A DNA stretch of 64,000 nucleotides from Pseudomonadales bacterium (GCA_028285415.1 JANQPF010000012.1:52175-116174); one strand, 5' to 3'. Counted from the stretch's first letter, positions 32,633 through 44,205 are shown. Notes: generated from the letters alone by a model not told the origin. A program made the numbers and translations.

Positions 32633-33775
32633 TCAACGCATGACGCGGAAGCACCGGCGCAGCTCGTCGATGAATACCTCGGGCTGTTCAAACGCGGCAA
32701 AATGGCCGCCTTTGTCGAGCTCATTCCAATAGACAATATTGGTGTAGCGTTGTTCCGCCCAGCTGCGCGGCGCCGGCACAATCTCCTTCGGAAATATGCT
32801 GCAGCCTGCCGGTATCTGCACGGTGCTGCCCGGCTCGCTGAACGCGTTGAAGCTTTCCCAGTAGAGTCGCGCGGAAGACGCGCCGGTACCGGGCAGCCAG
32901 TAGAACATCACGTTGTCGAGGAGCTCCTCCCTGGTGAGCACGTTCTCCGGGTGCCCGTCACAGTCGGTCCACTCGTAGAACTTCTCGACGATCCACATCG
33001 CCTGGCCAACCGGCGAGTCGACAAGGCTGTAGCCGAGCGTCTGCGGGCGCGTGCTCTGCTGCTTAGAGTAACCCGCGCCCCACTGCTGGTAGTACTGAGC
33101 GCCGGCCAGCGCGCGCTTGTCTTTTTCGTCCGGGTTTTCGAGCGCCGCTTTGGTGGCCCGCACGTTCGGCATGTTGACGTGCAAGCCAACGCAGTTGCCT
33201 AGATTCTGGATGCCAATGGCGGTGGTGACCGCAGATCCCCAGTCACCACCCTGAGCGAAGTAGCTGTCGTAGCCGAGACGCAGCATCAGCTCGTTCCAGA
33301 CACCGGCAATTTTGTCGACGCCCCAGCCCGTATCCGCGGGCTTGCCGGAAAAGCCATAGCCCGGCAGAGACGGACAGACGACGTGGAAGGCATCCGCGGC
33401 GTCGCCGCCGTGACCGACGGGGTCAACCAGCGGATCAATGATCTTGTGAAATTCGACGACCGAGCCCGGCCAGCCGTGAGTGATCAAAAGCGGCCGCGCG
33501 TCGGCGTGCGGACTCACGCAGTGGACGAAGTGAATGTCCAGGCCGTCAATTGCGGTCGTGAACTGCGGGTGACGGTTGAAGTAAGCCTCACGCTTGCGCC
33601 AGTCGTACTCGTCTCGCCAGTAGTCCACGAGCTCGCGGGCATACGCAAGCGGTACCCCCTGACTCCAGTCGTCCGGCGTTTCCGCCTCGGGAAAGCGGGT
33701 TGTTGCGAGCCTGCGCTCGAGATCGTCGAGCTCCGCCTGCGGTGTCTCCAGTCGAAACGGCTGTATCTCGCTCAC
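32633..33775 (-). CDS. Epoxide hydrolase (EHN domain, alpha/beta hydrolase)
   Basis: A 380-residue protein. The N-terminal epoxide-hydrolase domain (RLETPQAELDDLERRLATTRFP) precedes an alpha/beta hydrolase with the oxyanion motif THGWPGSVVEFHK and the nucleophile Asp in AQGGDWGSAVTT. A cap domain follows and the C-terminal His is in GGHFAAFEQPEVF. It opens epoxides with water via an Asp ester. The substrate is unknown (juvenile-hormone-like or aromatic epoxides for this subgroup). It is 10 bp after the prolyl oligopeptidase gene. Confidence 0.93.
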   Translation of the reverse strand: MSEIQPFRLETPQAELDDLERRLATTRFPEAETPDDWSQGVPLAYARELVDYWRDEYDWRKREAYFNRHPQFTTAIDGLDIHFVHCVSPHADARPLLITHGWPGSVVEFHKIIDPLVDPVGHGGDAADAFHVVCPSLPGYGFSGKPADTGWGVDKIAGVWNELMLRLGYDSYFAQGGDWGSAVTTAIGIQNLGNCVGLHVNMPNVRATKAALENPDEKDKRALAGAQYYQQWGAGYSKQQSTRPQTLGYSLVDSPVGQAMWIVEKFYEWTDCDGHPENVLTREELLDNVMFYWLPGTGASSARLYWESFNAFSEPGSTVQIPAGCSIFPKEIVPAPRSWAEQRYTNIVYWNELDKGGHFAAFEQPEVFIDELRRCFRVMR

Positions 33776-33784
33776 GTTGTCCCC

Positions 33785-35932
33785 CTAGTTCAGATGATGC
33801 AGCAAAAACGCCCAGTAGTCCGTGTATTCCTCGATGGCCTTTTCCGTGGGTTTGCCCGAGCCGTGACCCGCGCGGCTCTCGACTCTCAATAGCGCGGGCG
33901 CTGACCCCGTCGACATCGCCTGCAGGCGCGCCGCGTATTTGAAGCTGTGCCCTGGCACTACCCGGTCGTCGGTATCTGCCGTACCCACCAACACCGGCGG
34001 ATACGCCTGCGCCGTGATGTTGTGATAGGGCGAATAGGCGTAAAGCGCCTCAAACTCCGCCGCATCTTCCGCCGAGCCGTAATCGTCCGTCCACGCACGA
34101 CCCGCGGTGAAGAGGTGGAAGCGCACCATGTCCATGACGCCCACCAGAGGCAGGGCGGCGCCAAAGAGGTCCGGCCGCTGATTGATGACCGCCCCGACGA
34201 GAAGGCCGCCGTTGCTGCCGCCCATGATCCCGAGATGCCGGGGCGCCGTATAACCTTCGGCAACCAGATACTCCCCGGCGGCAATGAAGTCGTCGAAGAC
34301 GTTCTGCTTGTTCAGCCGCGTACCCGCCTGATGCCAGGCTTCACCGTACTCACCGCCGCCGCGGAGATTCGCAATGGCTGACACGCCGCCGCGCTGCATC
34401 CACACGATGCGGGAGATGGAAAACGTCGGCGTGAGCGATATGTTGAAGCCGCCGTAGCCGTAGAGCAGGGTCGGCCGCTTGCCGTCGACCTCGAGGTCCT
34501 TGCGGTGACTGATGAACATCGGCACCCGCGTGCCGTCTTTGGAGGTGTAGAACACCTGTTTGACGACATAGTCGTCCGGGTTGACGTTGAACTTCGAGCG
34601 TTTGAATTCTGTCGTCTCGAGCGTCTCGAGATCGAGCCGCAACACCGCAGGCGGGTAGTTGATGCTCGAGTAAGCAAAGAACACCTCCGTGGAATCACTC
34701 CATCCGGAGAAACCACCCGCGGTGCCGAGCCCGGGCAGCGGCACGTTGCCGATGGACTTGCCATCGAGCCCGTAGACATCAATACGGGAGTTGGCATCGA
34801 CGAGATAACGGGCGACGAGCTTGCCACCGAGAAGGCTTGCGCTCAACAGCGTCTCATCGTTCTCGGGTACCACCACGCGCGCGGCACCCACCGCCTTTTC
34901 ACCCAGCGCCGGATTCAGGGCAACCACGTGTCCGAGCGGCGCTTCGAGCGTGCTGCGAAAGAACAGCTCGCCGCCGGCATGACCAATCGGCGTGAAGTCG
35001 GCGATGAACCCTTTGACCAGGTATTGCGGATCTTCATCACCGGCAAGGTCTTTGACGAGAATCTGGTACTTACGGTCCGTACCTTTAGCCACACCGATGA
35101 TCAGATACGCACCATCTTCCGTGACGTCGACAAAGTAACGCCAGTTCGGCTCCTCCGGCACGTGATGGACGAGCGTGTCCGCGCTCTGTGCGTCGCCGAG
35201 CTTGTGAAAATACACCGCGTGGTCTTCGGGGCGCGCGTGATAAAGGTCTTTGTCGGGCTCCGGGAAGCGCGTGTAGTAAAAACCGCTGCCGTCAGGCAGC
35301 CAGGCGACAGAAGAAAACTTCAGCCAGTTGAGCTCGTCGTCGAGATCCTCACCCGTTGCAACATCGCGGATACGCGCGGTGCGCCAGTCGGACCCTGCAT
35401 CCTGTACGAGATAAACCACTTTCTCACCGGCGGGATCGGGGTAGTAGGACGCCAACGCCACGGTGCCGTCCGCGGACCAGGTGTTCGGGTCGAAAAGGAC
35501 CCGCGACGCGCCTTCAGCGTCCTCGACGAGCACCTGGCTCTGGTTCATGAGCCCGTCGTTACGCGAATAAAAGTAAAGTGCGCCGTGCCGCGCAGGCACG
35601 CCGAAGCGCTCCGCGTTCCAGACATCGGTCAGCTCGGTATTGAGCGCCTGCCAGTCCGGTAGCGCTTTCAGGTACGCATCGGCATGCGCCTGCTGGGCAT
35701 CCACCCAGGCACGCACCTCCTCATCCTGGCGCACGTCCGCTTCGAGCCAGCGATACGGATCGCGCACCTCGACGCCGTGTATTTCGTCAACCTGCTCGGC
35801 GATCCGCGTGGGCGGATACGACGGCAGCTCAACTTCCGCTACTGCTGCCGGATCCTCCTGCGGCGCGTCGGCACCGCAGGCGGCGAGCATGAGGCTGGCG
35901 CACAGCGCGCCGATGACGCCGCAAGCGCGCAT
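33785..35932 (-). CDS. Prolyl oligopeptidase family lipoprotein
   Basis: A 715-residue serine peptidase. The lipobox LAACG with a signal peptide suggests membrane anchoring. A seven-bladed propeller domain occupies about 70-430. The catalytic domain holds GGSNGGLLVGAVINQRPDL (nucleophile Ser), GTADTDDRVVP (Asp) and RAGHGSGKP (His). It cleaves short peptides after proline. The stop of the malate dehydrogenase gene abuts its ATG with no gap, so the two could be cotranscribed. Confidence 0.94.
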   Translation of the reverse strand: MRACGVIGALCASLMLAACGADAPQEDPAAVAEVELPSYPPTRIAEQVDEIHGVEVRDPYRWLEADVRQDEEVRAWVDAQQAHADAYLKALPDWQALNTELTDVWNAERFGVPARHGALYFYSRNDGLMNQSQVLVEDAEGASRVLFDPNTWSADGTVALASYYPDPAGEKVVYLVQDAGSDWRTARIRDVATGEDLDDELNWLKFSSVAWLPDGSGFYYTRFPEPDKDLYHARPEDHAVYFHKLGDAQSADTLVHHVPEEPNWRYFVDVTEDGAYLIIGVAKGTDRKYQILVKDLAGDEDPQYLVKGFIADFTPIGHAGGELFFRSTLEAPLGHVVALNPALGEKAVGAARVVVPENDETLLSASLLGGKLVARYLVDANSRIDVYGLDGKSIGNVPLPGLGTAGGFSGWSDSTEVFFAYSSINYPPAVLRLDLETLETTEFKRSKFNVNPDDYVVKQVFYTSKDGTRVPMFISHRKDLEVDGKRPTLLYGYGGFNISLTPTFSISRIVWMQRGGVSAIANLRGGGEYGEAWHQAGTRLNKQNVFDDFIAAGEYLVAEGYTAPRHLGIMGGSNGGLLVGAVINQRPDLFGAALPLVGVMDMVRFHLFTAGRAWTDDYGSAEDAAEFEALYAYSPYHNITAQAYPPVLVGTADTDDRVVPGHSFKYAARLQAMSTGSAPALLRVESRAGHGSGKPTEKAIEEYTDYWAFLLHHLN

Positions 35933-36907
35933 CTAAGGCAGCAGATGCGCAACGGCGTCGCGTTCTTCGCGCAACTCCTGTGCCGTGGCATCCATCTTTT
36001 CCCGGCTGAAGTCGTTGATCTCGACGCCCTGCTCAATCTGCCAGTCGCCGCCGCTGCAGCGAACCGGGTAGGAATAGATGAGGCCTGCGTCGATGTCGTA
36101 ACTGCCGTCGGAATATACGCCCATGCTGACAATGGCGTCGCTGCCGAGCGCCCAGTCGTGCATGTGATCGATCGCCGCATTGGCCGCGGATGCGGCACTC
36201 GAAGCGCCGCGGGCTTCAATGATGGCGGCACCCCGCTGTTGCACGGTGGGGATGAATTCACCGGTGTACCAGTCCATGTCGACGAGTCCCATGGCATCAG
36301 CGCCATCGACCGAAGCACGATGGATATCCGGGTACTGCGTCGCCGAATGATTACCCCAGATGCAGAGGCCATCAACGTCGTTCACGTGCTTACCGGCTTT
36401 CTGCGCGAGCTGCGCCATTGCACGGTTGTGATCGAGACGGGTCATGGCGGTGAAGTTGCGTGGGTCGAGGTCCGGCGCGTTGCGCTGGGCAATCAGGCAG
36501 TTGGTGTTCGCCGGGTTACCCACGACCAGCACTTTGACGTCGCGCGACGCGTGATCGTTGAGCGCTTTGCCTTGAACCGAGAAGATCGCCGCGTTCGCCT
36601 CCAGCAGGTCCTTGCGCTCCATGCCCGGGCCGCGGGGCCGCGAGCCGACGAGGAGAGCGTAGTCGGTATCCTTGAACGCCACGTTCGCGTCGTCCGTCTC
36701 CACGGTACCGGCAAGCAACGGAAATGCACAGTCATCCAGCTCCATGACAACCCCCTTGAGCGCATCGAGTGCCGGGGTGATTTCCAGAAGTTGCAGGATC
36801 ACCGGCTGGTCCGGACCGAGCATTGCGCCCGAAGCCACGCGGAACAGCAGGGCGTAGCCGATTTGTCCCGCTGCGCCGGTAATGGTCACGCGAACTGGAT
36901 CTTTCAT
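35933..36907 (-). CDS. mdh: Malate dehydrogenase
   Basis: A 324-residue NAD-dependent MDH of the TCA cycle. The dinucleotide loop is [16 protein letters not shown]. The substrate arginines are in [11 protein letters not shown], and the catalytic His is in [32 protein letters not shown] is the conserved internal block. This is the cytoplasmic-type MDH found in many Gammaproteobacteria. A frame from 37003 runs upstream; the ATG at 36907 preceded by GAGAGAGA is the family start. Confidence 0.96.
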   Translation of the reverse strand: MKDPVRVTITGAAGQIGYALLFRVASGAMLGPDQPVILQLLEITPALDALKGVVMELDDCAFPLLAGTVETDDANVAFKDTDYALLVGSRPRGPGMERKDLLEANAAIFSVQGKALNDHASRDVKVLVVGNPANTNCLIAQRNAPDLDPRNFTAMTRLDHNRAMAQLAQKAGKHVNDVDGLCIWGNHSATQYPDIHRASVDGADAMGLVDMDWYTGEFIPTVQQRGAAIIEARGASSAASAANAAIDHMHDWALGSDAIVSMGVYSDGSYDIDAGLIYSYPVRCSGGDWQIEQGVEINDFSREKMDATAQELREERDAVAHLLP

Positions 36908-36960
36908 GTGTCTCTCTCTCGTTATTGTCAGATTGGCGAAAAATGGGGCGCGTATTGTAT

Positions 36961-36969
36961 TGCTATAAT
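36961..36969 (+). promoter_or_regulatory. Extended -10 promoter element for the GNAT gene
   Basis: TGCTATAAT combines an extended -10 TGN motif with a perfect TATAAT (36964-36969). It lies 32 bp before the ATG at 37002, so the expected transcript start leaves a leader of about 26 nt. No good -35 is seen, as is usual for extended -10 promoters. Confidence 0.6.
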
Positions 36970-37001
36970 GGCTGCTCGAACAGCCATGCGTCCTACGGGT
37001 C

Positions 37002-37814
37002 ATGAGTCAACCGCACGCGCAACTGAGTCCCGACACCGCCGATCTGCCGCGCCTGGCAGGCCGCATCGAAGAGGCGTCGTTGAACGCGTGGCCGGCGCTG
37101 CAGCAAACGTTCATGGACGGGTGGGTGCTGCGTTTTTCCCGCGGCTTCACCAAACGCTCCAACAGCATCGTGCCGTTGTATCCATCCCGTGCTCTCAACC
37201 GCAGCCATGCCAGCCTCGCGGAGAAAATCCGTTATTGCGAAAACCTCTACGCCCGCGAGCAGCTGCAAACCGTGTTCCGGCTGACGTCGATTCCCGACGA
37301 CGGCGCCGTGGCCGCGCTCGACGCGGAGCTCGAGCAGCGCGGCTACGCGCTCGCGGACACGAGCCTGGTTTTGTCCGCACCCCTCAGCACCCACAACACC
37401 GGGGTGACGGCGGACACCGCCATTGAGCTGCTGCCGCTGGAAAGCTGGCTCTCGGTCTACTGCAAGTTGACCGGTATGCCCGAACCCGCGCGCTCGCTGC
37501 ACGGGCTCATCCTCAACAGCATCGCCGGCGAGTGCGGATTTGGCGTGGTGCGCGTGGCGGGTGAGCCGGTTGCCTGCGGGCTTGGCGTGGTCGAGCGCGA
37601 GCTGGTGGGCCTGTTCGACATCTATACCAGTGACGCTCACCGCGGCGCCGGTTTCGGCAACACCATGGTCGCCGGTCTCCTCAACTGGGCGCGGGAGCAG
37701 GGCGCCGAGCGCGCGTACCTGCAGATGGTGGAAGACAACATCCCGGCGAGCGCCTTGTATGAGCGTCTCGGATTCGAGGAAATTTACCGCTACTGGTATC
37801 GCGTCAGCCCGTGA
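37002..37814 (+). CDS. GNAT family N-acetyltransferase (two-part)
   Basis: A 270-residue protein. The C-terminal half is a GNAT domain with the CoA-binding segment [25 protein letters not shown] and the terminal [17 protein letters not shown]. The N-terminal half, with [28 protein letters not shown], looks like a second degenerate GNAT repeat. It is divergent from mdh across a 94-bp promoter region with an extended -10. Substrate unknown. Confidence 0.88.
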   Translation: MSQPHAQLSPDTADLPRLAGRIEEASLNAWPALQQTFMDGWVLRFSRGFTKRSNSIVPLYPSRALNRSHASLAEKIRYCENLYAREQLQTVFRLTSIPDDGAVAALDAELEQRGYALADTSLVLSAPLSTHNTGVTADTAIELLPLESWLSVYCKLTGMPEPARSLHGLILNSIAGECGFGVVRVAGEPVACGLGVVERELVGLFDIYTSDAHRGAGFGNTMVAGLLNWAREQGAERAYLQMVEDNIPASALYERLGFEEIYRYWYRVSP

Positions 37815-37962
37815 TCCGAGCCGGGCGCTGAACTTGATTCAGCGGCGCATTTTTGAGATGTTTCGTCTTTCGTAGTGTTTACACACCGTTTGCCTGCGGT
37901 TTTAACACACAAAATCAATAACTTAGCGTCTCCGCAGGCGGCTTTTCCACGGTACCGGGGTA

Positions 37963-38129
37963 TGCTCAGAGAACTGAGCAGACGGATTCCGTCGCCCTGG
38001 GACCCGGGGAAAGCTGGCAGCGGTCAGGGCCCTTCGGGGTCGAGAGGGGGACCGTTCGGCACCGCCTGAGAGAGGCGATGGAGTGCCGAGGACGCAAGTA
38101 GCGAGCCATACGTGCGCCATTGCGCACGT
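37963..38129 (+). ncRNA. Candidate structured leader RNA upstream of gltB
   Basis: The 338 bp between the GNAT gene and gltB hold no ORF but a run of strong stems. They are 37963-37969/37974-37980 (7 bp, AGAA loop); 37981-37985/37989-37993; 38021-38025/38050-38054 enclosing 38028-38032/38037-38041 with a UUCG loop; 38056-38062/38083-38089 (7 bp) enclosing 38063-38067/38073-38077; and 38110-38117/38122-38129 (8 bp). A competing pairing GCCCTG/CAGGGC (37994-37999 with 38025-38030) excludes part of the third group. The last stem ends 23 nt before the start codon. I recognise no Rfam class. No T-run follows, so translational control or an antitermination scheme is more likely than termination. 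Confidence 0.55.
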
Positions 38130-38152
38130 GAGCGCCACTATAGAGAGATGAG

Positions 38153-41100
38153 ATGACCTGGACGAAGACATTCGGGCTGCCCCATGCGCGCGGCCTTTAT
38201 GACCCGGCTAATGAAAAGGACAGCTGCGGCGTCGGTTTTATCTGTGACATCAAGGGCCGTCCCAGCCACCAGATCGTGGCGGACGCGGCTTACATGAACT
38301 GCTGCATGGAGCACCGCGGCGGGGTTGGCTACGAGAAGAACACCGGTGACGGCGCCGGCATCCTCACGGCACTGCCGCATAGGCTGCTCGCGGAAATTGC
38401 CGAGCAGGAGCTGGGCCGGGAGCTGCCCGCGCCGGGCGCCTACGGCGTCGGCAACGTCTTTCTCCCCACCGATCTCGCGGAGCGCGAGCGCTGCAAAGAA
38501 GCGTTCGAGGCGCAGATTGCCGCAGCCGGCCAGGAGTTCATCGGCTGGCGGACCCTGCCGGTCGATCCGGACAACGCCGATATCGGCAACGCCGCGCGGG
38601 CGGCCATGCCGCACTTCGAGCAGCTGTTCATCGGTGCGGCCAACGGTATCGAGGGTGACGACTTCGAGCGCAAGCTCTATCTCATCCGCAAAGCGACCAC
38701 CCACGAGCTTCGCCGGGACGAGACCCTGGTTCAGCGTAAGCTGCTCTACGTCTGCTCCCTGTCCTCCAAGGTCATCATCTACAAAGGCATGCTGACCCCG
38801 GATCAGCTTTTCCCGTTTTATCAGGACCTCAAGAACGAGGCGTATGAATCACATCTGGCGATGGTGCATTCACGTTTCAGCACCAATACGTTCCCATCCT
38901 GGGACCGCGCCCAGCCGAACCGTTTCATGAGTCACAACGGCGAGATCAACACGCTCCTCGGCAACGTGAACTCGATGAACGCCCGGGAGGGCGTGGCCGC
39001 AACGGACCTTTTCGGCGAAGACCTCGAACGCCTCTTCCCGATCTGCGAACCCGACTGCTCCGACTCCGGCAACTTCGACAACGTGCTCGAATTCCTGCTG
39101 ATGTCCGGACGCAAGCTCCAGGAAGCGGTGCTCATGATGATCCCCGAAGCCTGGCAGCAGCACGCCACCATGGCGCCGGACAAGAAAGCATTCTACGAAT
39201 ACCACGCAAGCTTCATGGAACCGTGGGACGGCCCCGCCTCCATCGCGTTCACCGACGGCACCTACATCGGCGCGGTGCTCGACCGCAATGGCCTCAGGCC
39301 CTCGCGCTACTACATCACCGACGACGACAAGTGCATCATGGCATCGGAAGTTGGCGTGGTGCCCGTCGACCCCGAGCGGGTGGTTGCCAAAGGCCGCCTG
39401 CAGCCCGGCAAGATTTTCCTGATCGACTTCGACCAGGGTCGCATGATCCCGGACGACGAGCTGAAGACCGATCTGGCCAACAAGCGTCCGTACCGCGAGT
39501 GGTTGGACGAGCAGCGCCTGGATCTCGCCGAGATTCCCGTTGTGGTCGGCGAAGGTCTCGACGGGGATACGCTGGTGCAGCGCATGCAGGCGTTCGGCTA
39601 CACGACCGAAACCATGCAGTTCATGCTCGAGCCGATGGTCACCGAGCTCAGAGACCCGCTCGGCTCCATGGGTAACGACGCGGCGCTTGCGGTCATGAGC
39701 GCAAAGCCACGCATGCTTTACGACTACTTCAAGCAGCGTTTCGCCCAGGTCACCAATCCCGCCATCGACTCCATTCGCGAGGAAGTCATCATGGCGCTGG
39801 AGTGTTACATCGGACCAGAGGGCAACCTGCTGGAGAGCACGCCCGAGCACGCCCACCGACTGCGCGTGCCACACCCGATTCTTTCCAACGAAGAGCTCCA
39901 CAGCCTCAAGCACATGGACCATCGCGGCTGGCGCGCGAAAACCATCGACATCACCTACCCCGCCGAGTCCGGCCGGGACGGTCTGACCGAAGCGCTGGCT
40001 CGAATCAACGCGGAGGCGCGCAGCGCCATCGACGAGGGCTACAGTCTCGTGATCCTGTCGGACCGCGCGATCAGCGAAACCCGGGTGCCGATCAGCTCCC
40101 TCCTCGCCGTCGGCAGCGTCCACCAGCATCTCGTGCGCGATCATGCCCGCACGCGGATTGGCATTGTGCTCGAGTCCGGCGAAGCCCGAGAGGTTCATCA
40201 TCACTGCCTGCTCGTCGGTTACGGCGTGGACGCCATCAACCCCTACCTCGCTTTCGAGGCGCTCTGGCACGCGCGCAAAGACGGCAAATTCGACGACACG
40301 CCGCACGTGAAGTGCGACGCAGACGTGGTTACCGCATACCGCAAGGCCGTGGCCAAGGGTATGCTGAAAGTGATGGCCAAGATGGGCATCTCAACCCTGC
40401 AGTCGTACAAAGGCGCGCAGATTTTCGAGGCCGTCGGCCTTGCCCACGAAGTGGTCGAGCTTGCATTCAAAGGCACTGCCAGCCGCGTCGAAGGCGTGGG
40501 TTTCGAAGTGCTCGCAGAAGAAATGCAGCGCCGCCACACCCTCGGTTTCCCGGCGCGCAACGTCGTGCCGCTCAAAGTGCTGCCCAATCCCGGTGACTTT
40601 CACTGGCGCCGTCACGGTGATACTCACATGTGGGACCCGGAGGCGGTTTCCAGCCTGCAGAACGCGGCGCGCACAAACAGCGAGGACGCCTACTGGCAGT
40701 TTGCCAACCACATCAACGAAGAGAACACGCGTCAATCGAGCCTGCGTGGCCTCTTGAACTTCGTCGACAGCGCCGACGCCATTGCGCTCGACGAGGTTGA
40801 GCCCGAGAGCGAGATCGTCAAACGGTTCGCAACCGGGGCGATGAGCTTCGGTTCCATCAGCGCCGAAGCGCACGAATCGCTGGCCGTTGCCATGAATCGT
40901 CTCGGCGGTAAATCCAACACCGGTGAGGGTGGCGAAGATCCGGCACGCTTCATCCCGATGGAGAACGGCGATTCCAAGCGTTCTGCCATCAAGCAGGTAG
41001 CGAGCGGCCGTTTTGGTGTGACGATCAACTACCTGACCAACGCGGACGAGCTGCAGATCAAAATCATCCAGGGCGCCAAGCCCGGTGAAGGCGGTGAGCT

Positions 41101-42709
41101 GCCCGGCCGCAAGGTGGACGAGTACATTGCGAGCATCCGCCACTCGACGCCTGGCGTCGGCCTCATCAGCCCGCCGCCACACCACGATATCTACTCGATC
41201 GAGGACATGGCGCAGCTCATCCACGATCTCAAGAACGCCAACCCGGCGGCGCGCATCAGCGTGAAGCTCGGCGCGGAGATTGGTGTCGGCACGGTAGCCG
41301 CGGGCGTCACGAAAGCGCGCGCCGATCACCTGGTCATTGCCGGGGATACCGGTGGCACCGGAGCATCGCCGCTCACCTCCATCAAGCACGCCGGCGTGCC
41401 CTGGGAGCTTGGCATCGCCGAGACGCATCAGACCCTCGTCATGAACAATCTGCGCTCGCGCGTGGTGCTGCAGACCGACGGCCAGCTCAAGACCGGCCGC
41501 GACGTTGCCATTGCCGCACTCCTCGGCGCCGAAGAGTTCGGCTTTGCCACCGCGCCGCTCATTGCGCTCGGCTGCATCATGATGCGCAAGTGCCACCTGA
41601 ACACGTGCCCCGTGGGTATCGCCACGCAGGATCCGGAGCTCAGAAAGAAGTTTCAGGGCTCACCGGAACACGTCGTCAACTACCTCTTCATGGTCGCCAG
41701 AGAGCTGCGTCAGATTATGGCCCAGCTGGGTCTCAAGACCGTGAACGAGATGGTCGGGCGGGTGGATCTGCTCGAGGTGAACGACGCCATCGAACACTGG
41801 AAAGCGGAAGGTCTCGATCTCACCGCCATTCTGTCACCGGCGCAGATCCCGCCGGAGTTCCTCGGCGCTTACGCCATGCACGACCAGGATCACCAGCTCG
41901 AGCGCGCGCTCGACAACCAGCTCATGGAGCTCGCGGAACCCGCCATCCAGCGTGGTGAATCCGTACACGCGGTGTTACCGATCGTGAACACCAACCGCGT
42001 GGTGGGCGGCATGCTCTCCAACAAGATCATCCGCGAGGTGGGTCCGGAAATGCTGCCGGACGACACCATTCACTTCAAATTCCATGGCAGCGCCGGCCAG
42101 AGCCTCGGCTGCTGGCTGGCCAAAGGCGTCACGCTCGAAGTGGAGGGGGATGCCAACGACTACGTGGGCAAAGGCCTGTCCGGTGGTCGCGTCGTGATCT
42201 ATCCGCCGGCGAACTCGCAGTTTGTGGCAGAGGAAAACATCCTCATCGGGAACGTGGCGCTCTACGGTGCCACCTCCGGCGAAGCCTATTTCCGCGGCGT
42301 GGCCGCAGAGCGTTTCTGTGTGCGCAACTCAGGTGCCACCGCGGTCGTCGAAGGCGTCGGCGATCACGGCTGTGAGTACATGACCGGCGGCAGGGCAGTC
42401 GTTCTGGGTCCCACCGGGCGTAACTTTGCAGCGGGTATGAGCGGCGGCATTGCCTACATCTGGGATCCCCAGAATCAGTTCAAGGTCCAGTGCAACATGG
42501 AAATGGTGGAACTCGAGAACATGCGCGCCGAAGAGGATGTCAACGAGCTGCATCACCTGGTCAGTAACCACTTCGAGTACACGGGCTCAACCGTGGCCGA
42601 GCAGCTTCTGGCCAACTGGCAGACGAGCCTCAAGCAGTTCGTCAAAGTCATGCCCACCGACTACAAACGCGTGCTCGAAGAGCGCAAGCAGCAGGTCAGC
42701 GCAGGTTAG
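38153..42709 (+). CDS. gltB: Glutamate synthase large subunit
   Basis: A 1518-residue NADPH-GOGAT alpha subunit, making glutamate from glutamine and 2-oxoglutarate. A 24-residue propeptide precedes the catalytic N-terminal Cys in CGVGFI (Cys25). The class II amidotransferase domain is followed by a central domain, the FMN-binding synthase domain ([14 protein letters not shown] [17 protein letters not shown]), the 3Fe-4S cysteines around [12 protein letters not shown] (from Cys1141), and a C-terminal beta-helix (GYGVDA-style GXXGXXXG repeats). Start ATG 38153, preceded by a two-codon upstream ATG-AGA-TGA that overlaps it. Confidence 0.97.
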   Translation: MTWTKTFGLPHARGLYDPANEKDSCGVGFICDIKGRPSHQIVADAAYMNCCMEHRGGVGYEKNTGDGAGILTALPHRLLAEIAEQELGRELPAPGAYGVGNVFLPTDLAERERCKEAFEAQIAAAGQEFIGWRTLPVDPDNADIGNAARAAMPHFEQLFIGAANGIEGDDFERKLYLIRKATTHELRRDETLVQRKLLYVCSLSSKVIIYKGMLTPDQLFPFYQDLKNEAYESHLAMVHSRFSTNTFPSWDRAQPNRFMSHNGEINTLLGNVNSMNAREGVAATDLFGEDLERLFPICEPDCSDSGNFDNVLEFLLMSGRKLQEAVLMMIPEAWQQHATMAPDKKAFYEYHASFMEPWDGPASIAFTDGTYIGAVLDRNGLRPSRYYITDDDKCIMASEVGVVPVDPERVVAKGRLQPGKIFLIDFDQGRMIPDDELKTDLANKRPYREWLDEQRLDLAEIPVVVGEGLDGDTLVQRMQAFGYTTETMQFMLEPMVTELRDPLGSMGNDAALAVMSAKPRMLYDYFKQRFAQVTNPAIDSIREEVIMALECYIGPEGNLLESTPEHAHRLRVPHPILSNEELHSLKHMDHRGWRAKTIDITYPAESGRDGLTEALARINAEARSAIDEGYSLVILSDRAISETRVPISSLLAVGSVHQHLVRDHARTRIGIVLESGEAREVHHHCLLVGYGVDAINPYLAFEALWHARKDGKFDDTPHVKCDADVVTAYRKAVAKGMLKVMAKMGISTLQSYKGAQIFEAVGLAHEVVELAFKGTASRVEGVGFEVLAEEMQRRHTLGFPARNVVPLKVLPNPGDFHWRRHGDTHMWDPEAVSSLQNAARTNSEDAYWQFANHINEENTRQSSLRGLLNFVDSADAIALDEVEPESEIVKRFATGAMSFGSISAEAHESLAVAMNRLGGKSNTGEGGEDPARFIPMENGDSKRSAIKQVASGRFGVTINYLTNADELQIKIIQGAKPGEGGELPGRKVDEYIASIRHSTPGVGLISPPPHHDIYSIEDMAQLIHDLKNANPAARISVKLGAEIGVGTVAAGVTKARADHLVIAGDTGGTGASPLTSIKHAGVPWELGIAETHQTLVMNNLRSRVVLQTDGQLKTGRDVAIAALLGAEEFGFATAPLIALGCIMMRKCHLNTCPVGIATQDPELRKKFQGSPEHVVNYLFMVARELRQIMAQLGLKTVNEMVGRVDLLEVNDAIEHWKAEGLDLTAILSPAQIPPEFLGAYAMHDQDHQLERALDNQLMELAEPAIQRGESVHAVLPIVNTNRVVGGMLSNKIIREVGPEMLPDDTIHFKFHGSAGQSLGCWLAKGVTLEVEGDANDYVGKGLSGGRVVIYPPANSQFVAEENILIGNVALYGATSGEAYFRGVAAERFCVRNSGATAVVEGVGDHGCEYMTGGRAVVLGPTGRNFAAGMSGGIAYIWDPQNQFKVQCNMEMVELENMRAEEDVNELHHLVSNHFEYTGSTVAEQLLANWQTSLKQFVKVMPTDYKRVLEERKQQVSAG

Positions 42710-42737
42710 CGCGTCAACGAGGTTCGATACTGACAAG

Positions 42738-44201
42738 ATGGGTAAAGTTACCGGATTCATGGAGTTCGCGCGCAATGCAGCGCCTTATCGCGATGCCACC
42801 GAGCGGCTCCTGGACTTCAAAGAGATTTACACCGACCACGATAACGAGCGGCTCTCGACCCAGGGCGCCCGCTGCATGGACTGTGGCGTACCGTTCTGCC
42901 AGTCCGAGGAAGGCTGCCCAATCCACAACCTGATTCCGGAGTGGAACGACCTGGTCTATCGCGACGAGTGGCGCGAGGCCCTGGACCGCCTGCACAAAAC
43001 CAACAACTTTCCCGAGTTCACGGGCCGCGTCTGCCCCGCACCGTGCGAGGGCGCCTGCGTGCTCGGCATCACCGATCCCGCCGTGACCATCAAAAATATC
43101 GAGATGGCCATCATCGATCGGGGCTTCGCCGAGGGCTGGGTGGTGCCGCAGCCGCCCGCAAAGCGCACCGGCAAAACGGTTGGCGTTGTCGGCTCCGGCC
43201 CTGCAGGTCTCTCCGCCGCGGCACAGCTGAACAAAGCAGGCCACAAAGTGACGGTGTACGAACGCGCCGATCGAATTGGCGGCCTCCTCATGTACGGCAT
43301 TCCAAACATGAAGCTCGCCAAGAATGAGGTTGTCGAGCGCCGCGTACAGCTTCTGCGAGACGAAGGCGTGGAATTTGTGGTGAACAAGGCCATCGGTGAC
43401 GGCACTGAAGGCACCACGTCGATTCACGAGCTCCGCGACGATCACGATGCAGTTTTGCTCGCCACCGGCGCCACCGTGCCGAGAGACCTGCCGATTCCCG
43501 GTCGCGAGTTCAAAGGCGTGCACTTTGCAATGGAGTTTCTCACGGGCAACACCAAGAGCCTGCTGGACTCCAATCACGAGGACGGCGCGTATATCTCAGC
43601 CAAAGACAAGCACGTGATTGTCATCGGCGGCGGCGATACCGGCACTGACTGCATTGGCACCAGCCTACGTCACGGCTGCGCAAGCCTGGTCAATTTCGAG
43701 CTCTTCCCGCAGCCGCCCGCCGAGCGCGCGGCTAACAATCCCTGGCCGACGTGGCCGCGCATTTTCCGCGTCGACTACGGGCACGAGGAAGCTGCCAGCG
43801 TGCAGGGTGAAGATCCGCGCGTGTACTCGATCTCATCGCTCAACTTCATCGGCGACGAGAACGGCAATGTGACCGGCGTGCGCACCATCGACGTGGAGAT
43901 GAGGGACGGCAAGTTCGAGAACATCGAAGGCAGCGAGCGCGAGTGGAAAGCCGATCTTGTCCTCCTGGCGATGGGTTTTCTCGGCCCCGAACACGACCTC
44001 AGCGATCCGCTCAATCTCGAATACGACGAGCGCTCCAACTATGCCGCCGAATACGGCCGCTACCAGACGAGCGTCGAAAACGTCTTTGCGGCCGGCGACT
44101 GCCGCCGTGGTCAGTCACTGGTGGTGCGCGCCATCAACGAAGGCCGGGAGGCGGCCAGGGAAATTGACCGCCACCTGATGGGCACCACCGAGCTGCCATA
44201 G
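42738..44201 (+). CDS. gltD: Glutamate synthase small subunit
   Basis: A 487-residue FAD/NADPH beta subunit that feeds electrons to GltB. Two 4Fe-4S cysteine sets are visible (CMDCGVPFC and CPAPCEGAC). FAD binding is at [16 protein letters not shown] and NADPH binding at [11 protein letters not shown]. The ATG at 42738 is the family start; the frame continues upstream into gltB's 3' region but without similarity. It follows gltB after 28 bp in the same operon. Confidence 0.97.
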   Translation: MGKVTGFMEFARNAAPYRDATERLLDFKEIYTDHDNERLSTQGARCMDCGVPFCQSEEGCPIHNLIPEWNDLVYRDEWREALDRLHKTNNFPEFTGRVCPAPCEGACVLGITDPAVTIKNIEMAIIDRGFAEGWVVPQPPAKRTGKTVGVVGSGPAGLSAAAQLNKAGHKVTVYERADRIGGLLMYGIPNMKLAKNEVVERRVQLLRDEGVEFVVNKAIGDGTEGTTSIHELRDDHDAVLLATGATVPRDLPIPGREFKGVHFAMEFLTGNTKSLLDSNHEDGAYISAKDKHVIVIGGGDTGTDCIGTSLRHGCASLVNFELFPQPPAERAANNPWPTWPRIFRVDYGHEEAASVQGEDPRVYSISSLNFIGDENGNVTGVRTIDVEMRDGKFENIEGSEREWKADLVLLAMGFLGPEHDLSDPLNLEYDERSNYAAEYGRYQTSVENVFAAGDCRRGQSLVVRAINEGREAAREIDRHLMGTTELP

Positions 44202-44205
44202 TCCA

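Noticed and set aside
36908..37003. N-terminal extension of malate dehydrogenase
   Set aside because: It covers the divergent promoter with the extended -10 element, and the family start is at 36907 with a purine-rich ribosome site.
37963..38129. Assignment of the gltB leader to a known riboswitch class
   Set aside because: I compared it mentally with the cores of the glycine, TPP, FMN, cobalamin, SAH, guanidine-I and cyclic-di-GMP-I classes and found no matching core; it is therefore left unclassified.
38870..40306. Long antisense open frame opposite gltB (also 40391-41596)
   Set aside because: Frames opposite high-GC coding DNA stay open by codon bias. gltB has complete family motifs over the same bases and the antisense products show no domain or ribosome site.
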